Notes under the pieces: model-generated
Seen by the model: only the letters and a program-made list of their open reading frames with translations
Told to the model about the DNA's origin: nothing
Databases searched by the model: none
DNA from: Arthrobacter sp. PAMC25284
Lineage (GTDB): Bacteria; Actinomycetota; Actinomycetes; Actinomycetales; Micrococcaceae
Assembly (NCBI RefSeq): GCF_019443425.1
Contig: NZ_CP080382.1
Location: 1 to 64,000 of the forward strand
Length of the DNA stretch: 64,000 bases
Reading direction: 5' to 3'
Made by a program: the position numbers and the translations under genes
Part shown: one piece after another, positions 28,132 to 36,980 of the stretch
Layout of the letters: each line of letters opens with the position of its first letter
Position numbering within the stretch: position 1 is the stretch's first letter

Positions 28132-29385
28132 ATGCAGGATGAAACAATCGTTGAGCCCGTACCCGGTCAGCCGGCCGGTCGCGGGCTGCAAATAACACTC
28201 ATTACGCACTCCTACTGGCCTGAGCAAAGCCCTCCCCAGCGGCGCTGGACCGCCATGATCAAGGAATTCTCGCACGCAGGATGGGGCGTCGACGTGATTA
28301 CGCCCGTCGCGCACTATCCGTTCGGACGCCGGGCACTTCCGCGCTGGATGGCCGGCAGGCCATTCCACTTGCGGAACGGCCAGTTCACCGAAAAGATCCT
28401 CCACGTCCCGTATCTGCGGCACGGCAATTCCCGTGTCGCACGCCTGCTGGATCAGTGCTATTCAGCAGCGCTCTCAGTGCCAGCCGGAATGATGGTCCGC
28501 AAGCCCGACGTCGTCATCGTCACCGCGCCCGGGCTGCCATCCCTCATGGCCGGGTATGTATTAGCGAAACTCCGCCGCGTACCGCTCATTGTGGAAATGC
28601 GCGATGCCTGGCCCGATCTGGCCCGGGACGCACGCCTAGTCCAGGGTAGCGTCAAGAGCATCGCGGAACACGTCGTGGACTTCGTACAGCACCGGGCCAA
28701 CCTCGTTGTCACCGTGACGGAGGGTTTTGCTGCGACCCTGCGCTCCCGCGGCGTCCGCAACGTCGCCACGGTCAGCAACGGTGTGGCCTTGGACGCCATC
28801 CCGGTGCTTGATGCGCCCGAACCGGAGCGGGACCATTTCGAAGCCCTGTACCTGGGAAACCACGGGGAGAGCCAGCGGCTGGACGTCGCCATCCGTGCCA
28901 GCGCCCTGGTGGGGGACTCCATGCACCTGCACCTGGTGGGCCACGGCACCCAGCGGCCCGCACTGGAGAAACTGGCGCGCCAGCTCAAGGCGCCCGTGAC
29001 CTTCCACGCGCCGCTGACCGGCGACGCGATGATGGAGCGCTACGCTTCGGCCGATACTTGCCTGGTGTCGCTGCGCGATGACTGGAAGTCCTTTGAAACC
29101 ACCGTTCCGTCAAAAACCTACGAGGTCCTGGCGATCGGGCGGCACGTGACAGCGATCGTGCGCGGCGAAGCGGCGCGGATTGTGGAAGATGCCGAAGCCG
29201 GCGACATCGTGGCCAGCGACCCGGAGGCCCTGGCGGCCCTGTGGCGGGACCTCGCCGCGGACCGGGGCCGTCTCATCCGGAACGGCGACAGTCGCCAGTG
29301 GGTCAAGACCCACGCCGAATTTTCGCAGCTCGCAGGTGATTACATGGAGCTCATTACCGGTCTCCTGACGGAATCGCGTTCGTAG
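28132..29385 (+). CDS. Glycosyltransferase family 4 (WbuB-like)
   Basis: 417 aa from ATG 28132; an open extension upstream to 27937 is the shadow of the previous genes. The GT-B N-terminal domain starts ITLITHSYWPEQSPPQRRWT and contains DVVIVTAPGLPSL and PLIVEMRDAWPD. The C-terminal donor domain has ALYLGNHGESQRLDVAIRAS, HLVGHGTQRPALEKLA and SLRDDWKSFETTVPSKTYEV. It is likely a retaining sugar transferase on a lipid-linked precursor, first of the glycosyltransferases in the operon that runs to 43552. Confidence 0.88.
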   Translation: MQDETIVEPVPGQPAGRGLQITLITHSYWPEQSPPQRRWTAMIKEFSHAGWGVDVITPVAHYPFGRRALPRWMAGRPFHLRNGQFTEKILHVPYLRHGNSRVARLLDQCYSAALSVPAGMMVRKPDVVIVTAPGLPSLMAGYVLAKLRRVPLIVEMRDAWPDLARDARLVQGSVKSIAEHVVDFVQHRANLVVTVTEGFAATLRSRGVRNVATVSNGVALDAIPVLDAPEPERDHFEALYLGNHGESQRLDVAIRASALVGDSMHLHLVGHGTQRPALEKLARQLKAPVTFHAPLTGDAMMERYASADTCLVSLRDDWKSFETTVPSKTYEVLAIGRHVTAIVRGEAARIVEDAEAGDIVASDPEALAALWRDLAADRGRLIRNGDSRQWVKTHAEFSQLAGDYMELITGLLTESRS

Positions 29386-29389
29386 CCCC

Positions 29390-31138
29390 ATGGTGCAGCT
29401 TTTGAAAAACGCCCGGCTGGCTGCGGGCGTCGTTAGTCATCACCTGATCGACGATCCGGTGGTCCTGTTCCTGCAACTTTCCCGCAGGCTGCCCGCAGCG
29501 GTGCTCCCACTCGCCAAACGGTTCTGCCGCTGGGCACCGAAGGATTCCATCTCCGCCGCCGTACTCTTCGCCGCCCTCGCCGCCGGGGACGAGGCCGACG
29601 TCGAACGCCGGCTGAATCTCGCGGCAGACGCCCGCATTGGCGTCGAACAGGCACGCCGCCTGGCGGACATCGCCCTCGCAGCCCACCTGCCCTCGCTCGC
29701 TGACCGCTTCCTGGCCCGGGCCGGGGGTGCGCGGCGCTTCAGGCCGGCGCGCGCGCGCCGCCTCTGGTACGCCGGCGCCGTCAGTGAGGCCGTGGCGGTC
29801 CTGACAGGGCCGCACGCAGGACAAAACGCAGGGGAGGCCCGGCAGCGGGCGCGGCTCGCTGCCGAAGTAGCAATCCTCACGGACGCGTCACCGGTGCTGG
29901 CTCCCCGCGCCTACGCTCCCGTCCCGGGCCGGATCCTGCACCTGCTGACGAACTCTCTGCCGCACACGGCCAGCGGCTACGCCCAGCGAACGCACTCCAC
30001 CCTGCTGGCGCAACAGGAGGCAGGCTGGGAGGTGCTCGCCGTCACCCGGCTGGGCTACCCGGTCCAGGTCGGCAAAATCTTCGCCCAGGCAGCGGACACG
30101 GTCGACGGAGTGAGGTACCACCGCCTGCTGCCGGCCAGCCTTGCACCGACCATCGATGCCCGGTTGCAGCAGCAGACCGAAGAACTACTGGCCGTCGCCC
30201 TCAAGTTCCGGCCCAGTGTGCTGCAGACCACAACCCACTACGTCAACGGCCTGGTGATCCGGGCCGTGGCCGAGGCACTTGGCGTTCCGTGGGTCTACGA
30301 GGTCCGCGGGCAGTTGGCCGACACCTGGGCGGCCTCGCGAGGGCCCGAGGCCCGGGACAGCGAACGGTACCGGAGCTTCAACCTGCGTGAAGCCGAAGTC
30401 ATGGGCACGGCGGATCTTGTCCTGACCTTGGGGGATGCCATGAAAACCAACATCGTAGCAGCCGGCATTCCGGAACATAAGGTCATTATCGCCCCCAACG
30501 CCGTGGGTGGGGATTTCCTCGAGGCACCCCGTGACACGGCCCAAGCCCGGCGTGAGCTTGGCCTCGACGAGGGCGGCCAGATGATCGGTACCGTCAGCAG
30601 CTTGGTACCCTATGAAGGGATCGAAGACCTGATTACAGCGTTTGGGCTGCTGGCACCTGACTTCCCCAAACTCCGTCTGCTGATAGTTGGTGACGGATCA
30701 GCCAAGCCGTCACTACAGACTTTGGCGCAGCGCAGCGGCTATCCGGAACGCATCAGCTTTCCCGGCCGCGTGCCGCGCAGCCTGGCAGTCCGGTACCATC
30801 AAGCGCTCGATGTATTTGTTGTGCCGCGTAAGGATTTGGAGGTGACGCGCTCGGTGACACCGCTGAAACCGGTAGAGGCCATGGCGTGTTCCCGCCCGGT
30901 CGTAGCCAGCGACCTGCCGGCCCTGGCCGAGATTGTGAAGGACGGCGTGACGGGACTCCTTGCTCAGCCCGGCGATCCGGCGTCGTTCGCGGCAGCGCTC
31001 AGGACAATACTGACCGCTCCCGGGTCGGCAGCGGCCATGGGGGCCGCTGGCCGGGAACGCGTACTGCGGGAGCGGACGTGGGCCGCCAATGCAGCCGCGC
31101 TGGCCGAGGAACTAAAGAAGCTGGGAGTATCCATCTAG
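29390..31138 (+). CDS. Glycosyltransferase family 4 with helical N-terminal extension
   Basis: 582 aa. Residues 1-175 are an Ala/Arg-rich helical extension with TPR-like spacing. The GT-B fold starts at PGRILHLLTNSLPHTASGYA. The C-terminal half holds MIGTVSSLVPYEGIEDLITA, LIVGDGSAKPSLQTLA and the nucleotide-sugar site SVTPLKPVEAMACSRPVVAS. It begins 4 nt after the previous glycosyltransferase. Its core resembles the enzyme at 50067-52244 (VVYEVRG/VPWVYEVRG, TPLKP.EAMA), so the two are paralogues at opposite ends of the locus. Confidence 0.87.
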   Translation: MVQLLKNARLAAGVVSHHLIDDPVVLFLQLSRRLPAAVLPLAKRFCRWAPKDSISAAVLFAALAAGDEADVERRLNLAADARIGVEQARRLADIALAAHLPSLADRFLARAGGARRFRPARARRLWYAGAVSEAVAVLTGPHAGQNAGEARQRARLAAEVAILTDASPVLAPRAYAPVPGRILHLLTNSLPHTASGYAQRTHSTLLAQQEAGWEVLAVTRLGYPVQVGKIFAQAADTVDGVRYHRLLPASLAPTIDARLQQQTEELLAVALKFRPSVLQTTTHYVNGLVIRAVAEALGVPWVYEVRGQLADTWAASRGPEARDSERYRSFNLREAEVMGTADLVLTLGDAMKTNIVAAGIPEHKVIIAPNAVGGDFLEAPRDTAQARRELGLDEGGQMIGTVSSLVPYEGIEDLITAFGLLAPDFPKLRLLIVGDGSAKPSLQTLAQRSGYPERISFPGRVPRSLAVRYHQALDVFVVPRKDLEVTRSVTPLKPVEAMACSRPVVASDLPALAEIVKDGVTGLLAQPGDPASFAAALRTILTAPGSAAAMGAAGRERVLRERTWAANAAALAEELKKLGVSI

Positions 31139-32017
31139 ATGAGCGTCGAAGAACAAACCAAGGCGCCCGCCGTATCCGTGCCGGTGGACCTTGTCCACCT
31201 GACCCGGATTGGGCAACGGCCTGGCCTCGCCGATTACCTGGTCCAGCTCTGGGACCGCCGAAGCTTTATCCTTTTTGATGCGCAGGCAAGAGTCCAGGGC
31301 GGCAACGAAAAAAACTTTCTGGGCAGCGCCTGGCTGGTGCTGACCCCCATCCTCACCGGGTTGAGTTTCTATCTCGTCTTCGGCCTGCTGCTTAACACCA
31401 GCAAGGGCATCGAGAACTTCCTCGGTTACCTGGTGATCGGCGTCTTCACCTTTCAGATGACCACCAGGTCCATTCTCGACGGGGCCAAATCACTCACTGG
31501 CAACACCTCCATGATCCGGGCCTTTCAGTTCCCGCGGGCAGCGCTGCCGATCGCGATTAATGTCCGCGAGTTCCTGGCAAATATCCCTGTGGTCCTCGTG
31601 ATGCTCCTTCTGATTATTTTTATTGCTCCGGCAGAGGAGATCAGTTGGCGGTGGCTGCTGATCCTGCCTGCGCTTGGTCTGCAGTTTTTGTTTAACCTGG
31701 GGATCGGTATGTTGCTGGCCCGTCCGCTGCTGAAGATTCCCGACGTCGGTATGCTGCTGTCCTTTTTCATGCGTCTCTGGATGTATACCTCGGCGGTGTT
31801 CTTCGCCGAAACCAAGTTCGACAGCGTCCCCATCATCAAACACATCATGGACGTGAACCCCTTGTTCCTGATTATCAAAATCATCCGCGACTCGGTCCTG
31901 TACGCGGCCACGCCGTCGTGGCGGTCCTGGGCGATTGTTTCCTTGTGGGCACTGGGCTCGCTGATCGTTGGCCTGATTGTGTTCTGGCGCGGGGAGGAAT
32001 CCTATGGACGCGCCTGA
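31139..32017 (+). CDS. ABC-2 type polysaccharide exporter permease (Wzm/TagG-like)
   Basis: 292 aa that begins immediately after the previous stop. The cytoplasmic start ends with LFDAQARVQGGNEKNFLGSAWLVLTPI, typical of Wzm/TagG. Six hydrophobic segments follow, for example LVLTPILTGLSFYLVFGLLL, IPVVLVMLLLIIFIAP, LLILPALGLQFLFNLGIGML and AIVSLWALGSLIVGLIVFW. It forms the membrane channel that exports an undecaprenyl-linked glycan with the ATPase encoded next, which overlaps it by 14 nt. Confidence 0.9.
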   Translation: MSVEEQTKAPAVSVPVDLVHLTRIGQRPGLADYLVQLWDRRSFILFDAQARVQGGNEKNFLGSAWLVLTPILTGLSFYLVFGLLLNTSKGIENFLGYLVIGVFTFQMTTRSILDGAKSLTGNTSMIRAFQFPRAALPIAINVREFLANIPVVLVMLLLIIFIAPAEEISWRWLLILPALGLQFLFNLGIGMLLARPLLKIPDVGMLLSFFMRLWMYTSAVFFAETKFDSVPIIKHIMDVNPLFLIIKIIRDSVLYAATPSWRSWAIVSLWALGSLIVGLIVFWRGEESYGRA

Positions 32018-32891
32018 GATGTCCTCGGCTCTGCATCAGCCGACCGTGGTGGTGGACGACATCTCCGTCGTCTACCGGACCAAGAACCAGCCTGCAGGCC
32101 GGACCAACACCCGGAAAACACTCTGGCAGGCCCTGGGCCGGGGTGCCGGTGCCGACAGTGCCGTGCGGACTACCGCCCTGCGAAACGTGTCCTTCGTCGC
32201 CAACAAAGGCGATTCGATCGGAGTCATTGGCCGCAACGGATCCGGCAAGAGCACCTTGATGAAGGTCCTGGCCGGCCTGATCATTCCCGACACCGGTAGC
32301 GTCTACGCCTCCAGCAACCCGATCCTGCTCGGGGTTAATGCCGCTCTCATCACGTCCATGTCCGGGGCACAGAACATCCGGCTTGGATGCCTGGCCATGG
32401 GCATGAGCCACAGCGAAATCGACGCGAAGTATGACGCCATCGTGGAAATGTCGGGACTCGAACACGAGATCTATCACCCGATGAACTCCTACTCATCCGG
32501 GATGGGCGCACGGCTTCGCTTTGCGATTGCCGCGGCCGTAGACCCCGAAATCCTTCTGGTTGATGAGGCGCTGAATACCGGTGACGCCCAGTTCAAGGAG
32601 CGCTCGAAGATGCGCATGCAGCAAGTCACGCAGCAGGCCGGAACGGTCTTCATCGTCAGCCACAGCCTCAGCACCATCACCTCCACCTGCAACCGGGCCA
32701 TCTGGATCGACAAAGGCGACTTTGTGATGGACGGGACACCGGACGACGTTGCCAAGGAATACCGGAACTTCATCTGGCGGATCAACGAGGGCAATGCGGA
32801 CTACGGCCGTCAAATCCGCGCCGAATTGATGGCGAGCCTGCCGGAAATCCGCACCACGCTGTTGCCCAACGGCTGGAAGCGCGCCCGGTAA
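32004..32891 (+). CDS. ABC-2 type polysaccharide exporter ATPase (Wzt/TagH-like)
   Basis: 295 aa from ATG 32004. Walker A is GVIGRNGSGKSTLMKVLAGL, the signature is YSSGMGARLRF, Walker B is EILLVDEAL, followed by FIVSHSLSTI. The protein ends shortly after the ATPase (LLPNGWKRAR), without the C-terminal sugar-recognition domain of long Wzt proteins. That suggests export not coupled to recognition of a chain-end modification. It powers the permease encoded just upstream. Confidence 0.92.
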   Translation: MDAPEMSSALHQPTVVVDDISVVYRTKNQPAGRTNTRKTLWQALGRGAGADSAVRTTALRNVSFVANKGDSIGVIGRNGSGKSTLMKVLAGLIIPDTGSVYASSNPILLGVNAALITSMSGAQNIRLGCLAMGMSHSEIDAKYDAIVEMSGLEHEIYHPMNSYSSGMGARLRFAIAAAVDPEILLVDEALNTGDAQFKERSKMRMQQVTQQAGTVFIVSHSLSTITSTCNRAIWIDKGDFVMDGTPDDVAKEYRNFIWRINEGNADYGRQIRAELMASLPEIRTTLLPNGWKRAR

Positions 32892-32895
32892 CCAG

Positions 32896-34818
32896 ATGAC
32901 AATTCAGGACAGGATCGCGTACTGGCGCCGTGCCTTGTGGCATATCCGGAACGGCGGGATGGCACAGGCGAAGGGCTATCTGCACCGCAGCGGCACCGAA
33001 CGGGACGAGGCCAGCCTTGCCGGAGTCCGCGGCGCCGAAGGGGCCTGGCGCGGCTTTGGCCGGGGACGTCACCTCGTCTTCCGCGAGGCTTCCACTCCCG
33101 GCCCGGCGGCCACAGCCCCGCAGCTGCGGGTTGGCATCATCATGGACGATTTCTCGGCCCTGGCGTTCTCCTGCGAATGGTCCGTAGTAGCGCTCCGGCC
33201 CGACAGCTGGGAACAGCAACTCCGCGACGAGAAGCTGTCTTTTGTTGCCATCGAATCTGCCTGGGCCGGCAACAACGGCCTCTGGCGGGGAAAAATCACC
33301 GGCCCAGCCGGACCGTCTGCCGTCTTCCGCGACCTGATCCAGGCCTGCCGTACCGCGGGCCTCCCCACGGTCTTCTGGAACAAAGAAGATCCGCCCCACT
33401 ACGACGACTTCCTCCCGGCCGCCAAACTGTGCGACCACGTCTTCACCACGGACGAGAACATGCTGCCGCGCTACCGGACGGACCTGGGCCACAACCGCGT
33501 CTCCGTCCTGCCGTTCGCGGCGCAACCGAAAATCCACAACCCCGTCCGGCCCCGGCACGGCTGGCATGCCCGGGAAATCGCCTTTGCCGGAATGTACTTC
33601 GCGCACAAGTATGAAGACCGGCGCCGGCAGATGGACTACCTCCTGGGCGCGGCGGCTGACGTCTCAGAGGGCAAACGCTCAGGGTTTGAAATTTTCTCCC
33701 GCCAACTCGGCAAGGAACCCCAGTACCAGTTCCCGGGAATCCTCGCACGGCACGTCGTCGGCTCGCTGTCCTACAAGCAGATGCTGACGGCTTACAAGGC
33801 CTACAAGGTTTTCCTCAACGTCAACTCCGTCACGGATTCACCGTCCATGTGCGCGCGCAGGATTTTCGAGATCACGGCCGCCGGCACCTGTGTAGTCTCC
33901 TCGCCGAGCACGGCCATCACCACCTTCTTCCCCGGCAACGAAATTCCCACGGCAGAAACGAAAGAGCAGGCAGCGTCCCTGTTGAAAGCTCTGCTGGCGA
34001 ATCAGGATTACGCGTCCCGGCTGGTCCACAAGGCACAGCGAAGCATCTGGACAGAGCACACCTACCGCCACCGTGCAGCGTCCATGGTCGCCGTTGCCCG
34101 CCCGGACCTGATCCTGCCCGCGGAGCTGCCGCGCGTCTCTGTCCTCGTCTCCAGCTTCCGGCCGCAGCAGGTGGATCACGTCATCGCCGGTGTGGCCGCC
34201 CAGGAAGGCGTGGATGTCCAGTTGGTCTATTTGGCGCACGGCTTCGACTTGGACGGGGCCGGTTTCCGCCGGAAATGCCTCGCCGCCGGGCTTGCCGACG
34301 TCGTGGTTCTGCAGGAACCGCAGGAAACGACGCTGGGGGACTGCCTCAACGCCCTGGTAGCGCAGGCGGACGGAACATACTCCACGAAGTGGGACGACGA
34401 CGACCTCTACAGCCGTCACTATTTGGCCGATCAGGCCCACTCCATGATGTACTCGGAGGCGGACGTGGTCGGAAAACGCGCCCACTACATGCATCTGGCG
34501 GGCCCGGGAGCCACCATCCTGAGGAACCCGCAACTGGAACACCGCTTTGTGGAAGCAGTCTCCGGCCCGACGATTTTTGCCGCCACCGAAACCTTCCGCC
34601 GTTTTCCGTTCCAGCAGCTGCAGCGCGGCGAGGACTCGCGCTTCCTCAGCGACGTGATAGCGGCGGGGGCGCGGATCTACTCGTCCGACAGGTTCAACTA
34701 CTGCCAGATGCGCGGCGAAAACGTCGCCGGGCACACCTGGTCGATCAGTCATGAAGAGCTGCTTGCTTCTTCCAAAATTCAGTTCTTCGGGTCACCCGAA
34801 GACCACATTGCAGTTTAA
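32896..34818 (+). CDS. Two-domain glycosyltransferase (CgeB/GT1-like plus GT2)
   Basis: 640 aa. The first half resembles CgeB-type transferases: GIIMDDFSALAFSCEWSVVA, PTVFWNKEDPPHYDDFL, HVFTTDENMLPRYRTDLG, VFLNVNSVTDSPSMCARRIFEI. The second half is a GT2 domain: PRVSVLVSSFRPQQVDHVIA, the unusual LVYLAHGFDLDGAG, and the metal-site run TKWDDDDLYSRHYLADQ. The GT2 part is related to that of 36981-38843 (LHGFD, KMDDDDWY). Such bifunctional enzymes are typical of teichoic-acid-like or capsule chain synthesis. Confidence 0.82.
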   Translation: MTIQDRIAYWRRALWHIRNGGMAQAKGYLHRSGTERDEASLAGVRGAEGAWRGFGRGRHLVFREASTPGPAATAPQLRVGIIMDDFSALAFSCEWSVVALRPDSWEQQLRDEKLSFVAIESAWAGNNGLWRGKITGPAGPSAVFRDLIQACRTAGLPTVFWNKEDPPHYDDFLPAAKLCDHVFTTDENMLPRYRTDLGHNRVSVLPFAAQPKIHNPVRPRHGWHAREIAFAGMYFAHKYEDRRRQMDYLLGAAADVSEGKRSGFEIFSRQLGKEPQYQFPGILARHVVGSLSYKQMLTAYKAYKVFLNVNSVTDSPSMCARRIFEITAAGTCVVSSPSTAITTFFPGNEIPTAETKEQAASLLKALLANQDYASRLVHKAQRSIWTEHTYRHRAASMVAVARPDLILPAELPRVSVLVSSFRPQQVDHVIAGVAAQEGVDVQLVYLAHGFDLDGAGFRRKCLAAGLADVVVLQEPQETTLGDCLNALVAQADGTYSTKWDDDDLYSRHYLADQAHSMMYSEADVVGKRAHYMHLAGPGATILRNPQLEHRFVEAVSGPTIFAATETFRRFPFQQLQRGEDSRFLSDVIAAGARIYSSDRFNYCQMRGENVAGHTWSISHEELLASSKIQFFGSPEDHIAV

Positions 34819-34826
34819 GGGGAGTC

Positions 34827-36137
34827 ATGGACGAGACGGTTTTTGACGTAGCGGTCATTGGACTCGGCTACATTGGCCTGCCGACGGCGGCCAGCTTCGC
34901 TGCCAAGGGCAAACGGGTTGCCGGCGTTGACGTCAAGCAGGCGACGGTCGACGCCGTCAACCGGGGCGAAGTGCCGTTCGTGGAGCCGGACATGGGTGTG
35001 GTGGTCTCCGGCGCCGTGAGCCTCGGAAACCTGGTCGCCATGACGACGGTCCCGGCCGCGGATGCCTTCATTATTGCCGTTCCCACTCCCCTCGCCGAGG
35101 GCAACGGTGCCGATCTCTCCTACCTGCTCAGCGCCGCCCGTGCCGTGGCTCCCGTGCTCCGCGGCGGGGAACTTGTGATCCTGGAATCGACCTCCCCGCC
35201 CGGCACCACCCAGCGACTGGGCGCCTACCTTATGGAGCTCCGGCCGGACCTGTCCCTCGAGGCCGTGCCGGGACGGAACCAGGTGCACGTGGTGCACTCA
35301 CCCGAGCGCGTCCTGCCGGGCCGCATCATGATTGAAATGGTCACGAATGACCGTGTGATCGGTGGCCTGACCGAAGAGGGGGCGCTGTTGGCAAAGCGGC
35401 TCTACGAAGTCATCTGCCAGGGTGAAATCCTTCTCACGGACGCCACGACGGCCGAAATGACCAAACTGGTCGAAAACACCTTCCGTGACGTCAACATCGC
35501 CTTTGCCAACGAACTGTCCATGATTTGCGACAAACTCGGCATCGATGTGTGGAAGCTGATCGAACTGGCGAACCACCACCCGCGCGTGAACGTCCTGCGG
35601 CCCGGCCCCGGCGTCGGTGGACACTGCATCGCCGTCGACCCATGGTTCATTGTTGACGCCGTGCCGGAGCTTGCCACCCTGACCCGTACGGCCCGCGAAG
35701 TAAATGACGCCAAACCCCACCACGTGGTCGCGCAGACAGTCGCGGCCCTGGAAGCGCGCCCGGGTGCGAGCATCGCAGTATTGGGCCTTGCTTTCAAGGC
35801 CAACATCGACGACGTCCGCGAGTCACCTTCGGTCACTGTCGTGGAAGAACTCCTCCGCCAGATTCCCGACGCCCGGCTCCTGCTCGTGGACCCGAACGTG
35901 GAGGAAGTTCCCGCGCCGCTGGCCGCACTCGGCATTTCACGGCTTCACCCGCTGGACGAGGCACTGGCCGGGTCCGATCTGGTGCTGCTGCTCGTTGACC
36001 ATGACGAATTCCTCAGCCCGGACCCGCGGGCATTGGCCGGGAAGACGATCATCGACACGCGCGGCATCTGGACGCAGCCCAAGCAGGAGGAATCCGCCAG
36101 GGGGCTGGCCACAGTAGGGGCGACCGCCAGTGCTTAG
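34827..36137 (+). CDS. wecC: Nucleotide-sugar dehydrogenase, UDP-N-acetyl-D-mannosaminuronate-type (WecC-like)
   Basis: 436 aa. The NAD fold starts VAVIGLGYIGLPTAASFAAK. The middle has ESTSPPGTTQRLGAYL, HSPERVLPGRIMIEM and LVENTFRDVNIAFANEL. The catalytic cysteine is in GPGVGGHCIAVDPWF, and the C-terminal domain is AVLGLAFKANIDDVRESPS. The GGHCI form with a substrate-domain FRDVNIAFANEL fits UDP-ManNAc or UDP-GlcNAc dehydrogenases, so the polymer probably contains an acidic amino sugar. No WecB-like epimerase is in the window. Confidence 0.88.
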   Translation: MDETVFDVAVIGLGYIGLPTAASFAAKGKRVAGVDVKQATVDAVNRGEVPFVEPDMGVVVSGAVSLGNLVAMTTVPAADAFIIAVPTPLAEGNGADLSYLLSAARAVAPVLRGGELVILESTSPPGTTQRLGAYLMELRPDLSLEAVPGRNQVHVVHSPERVLPGRIMIEMVTNDRVIGGLTEEGALLAKRLYEVICQGEILLTDATTAEMTKLVENTFRDVNIAFANELSMICDKLGIDVWKLIELANHHPRVNVLRPGPGVGGHCIAVDPWFIVDAVPELATLTRTAREVNDAKPHHVVAQTVAALEARPGASIAVLGLAFKANIDDVRESPSVTVVEELLRQIPDARLLLVDPNVEEVPAPLAALGISRLHPLDEALAGSDLVLLLVDHDEFLSPDPRALAGKTIIDTRGIWTQPKQEESARGLATVGATASA

Positions 36138-36976
36138 CAGTGACCACAGCGGAGGTATCGCCATCGAGGAGGAGCTCCGGCTCGCCGGGGTGGTCCTCAA
36201 ACCGCTCCACACGCCGCGGCAGGCGACGCCGTTGGTCCATATTCTCATCCGGGCCGGAAAAGCCACGGATCTTGAGGTGGCCGGCACCATTGCCTCCCTG
36301 TTTCGGTCATCGTGCCAGGACTTCGCGGTGGACGTGGTCCAGGCAGATCACAGCCGCCGGACCAAGCTGGAAGAGTGGCTGGCCACGGACACCCGCTTCA
36401 CCTTCGTCCAGGCCGGTCACAAGCGGCCGGGGAATGGCGCCTATACGTTGGTGCTGAACGCCGGAACGGCCCTCGGCGTGCATTCGCTGGAGGCTATGAT
36501 CGACAGCCTGGTGGAGACGCAGGCGACTGTCCTGCGTGCCCTGGTGGACGGCCAAAGCGGCGGGATCGAACTCTGGCGGACGGTAGACCTTACCGCCCAT
36601 GCGGAGGCCGGCACCGATCCGGAGAAGGCTGCCCGCCGCGCCGGCGGAGAACGCTGGATCGCCGGAAACGCCGTGGGACTGCACGAATTCCGGCGCCCCA
36701 AACCCAAAGTGCATCTGCGCAAGGGCGTTGCGGGCGCCCACGACCTGACCATCGTGGTTCGGGACCTGCGGGACCGCTCCACCCGGTCCGACTATGAGCA
36801 GCAGATCCGCGCGCTGGAGTCACGGCTGCATAAGTCCGAATCCGAGCGGCGCCGGCTGGAACAAGGGCTCAAGCCCAATCGGGGGCCTGGCTCGCGCCCA
36901 AGCGATCATCCGCCGCGGCCCCGCCTACATCCTGGTTCGGCTGAAGGCCCGTGCCGGGCGGATTCAGGGGAGCTAG
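36130..36976 (+). pseudogene. GT2-like protein lacking DxD, with coiled-coil tail; apparent frameshift near its end
   Basis: GTG 36130 overlaps the wecC stop. The body (PLVHILIRAGKATDLEVAGT, YTLVLNAGTALGVHSLEAMI) has the rhythm of a GT-A fold but no acidic metal motif; no family firmly recognised. A coiled coil follows (YEQQIRALESRLHKSESERR RLEQ). After GLKPNR the frame loses sense at a run of five G (36881-36885). Removing one G gives GLARAQAIIRRGPAYILVRL and a stop at 36976, 4 nt before the next gene. The frameshift is probably a sequencing error. Confidence 0.6.
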
Positions 36977-36980
36977 CGCC

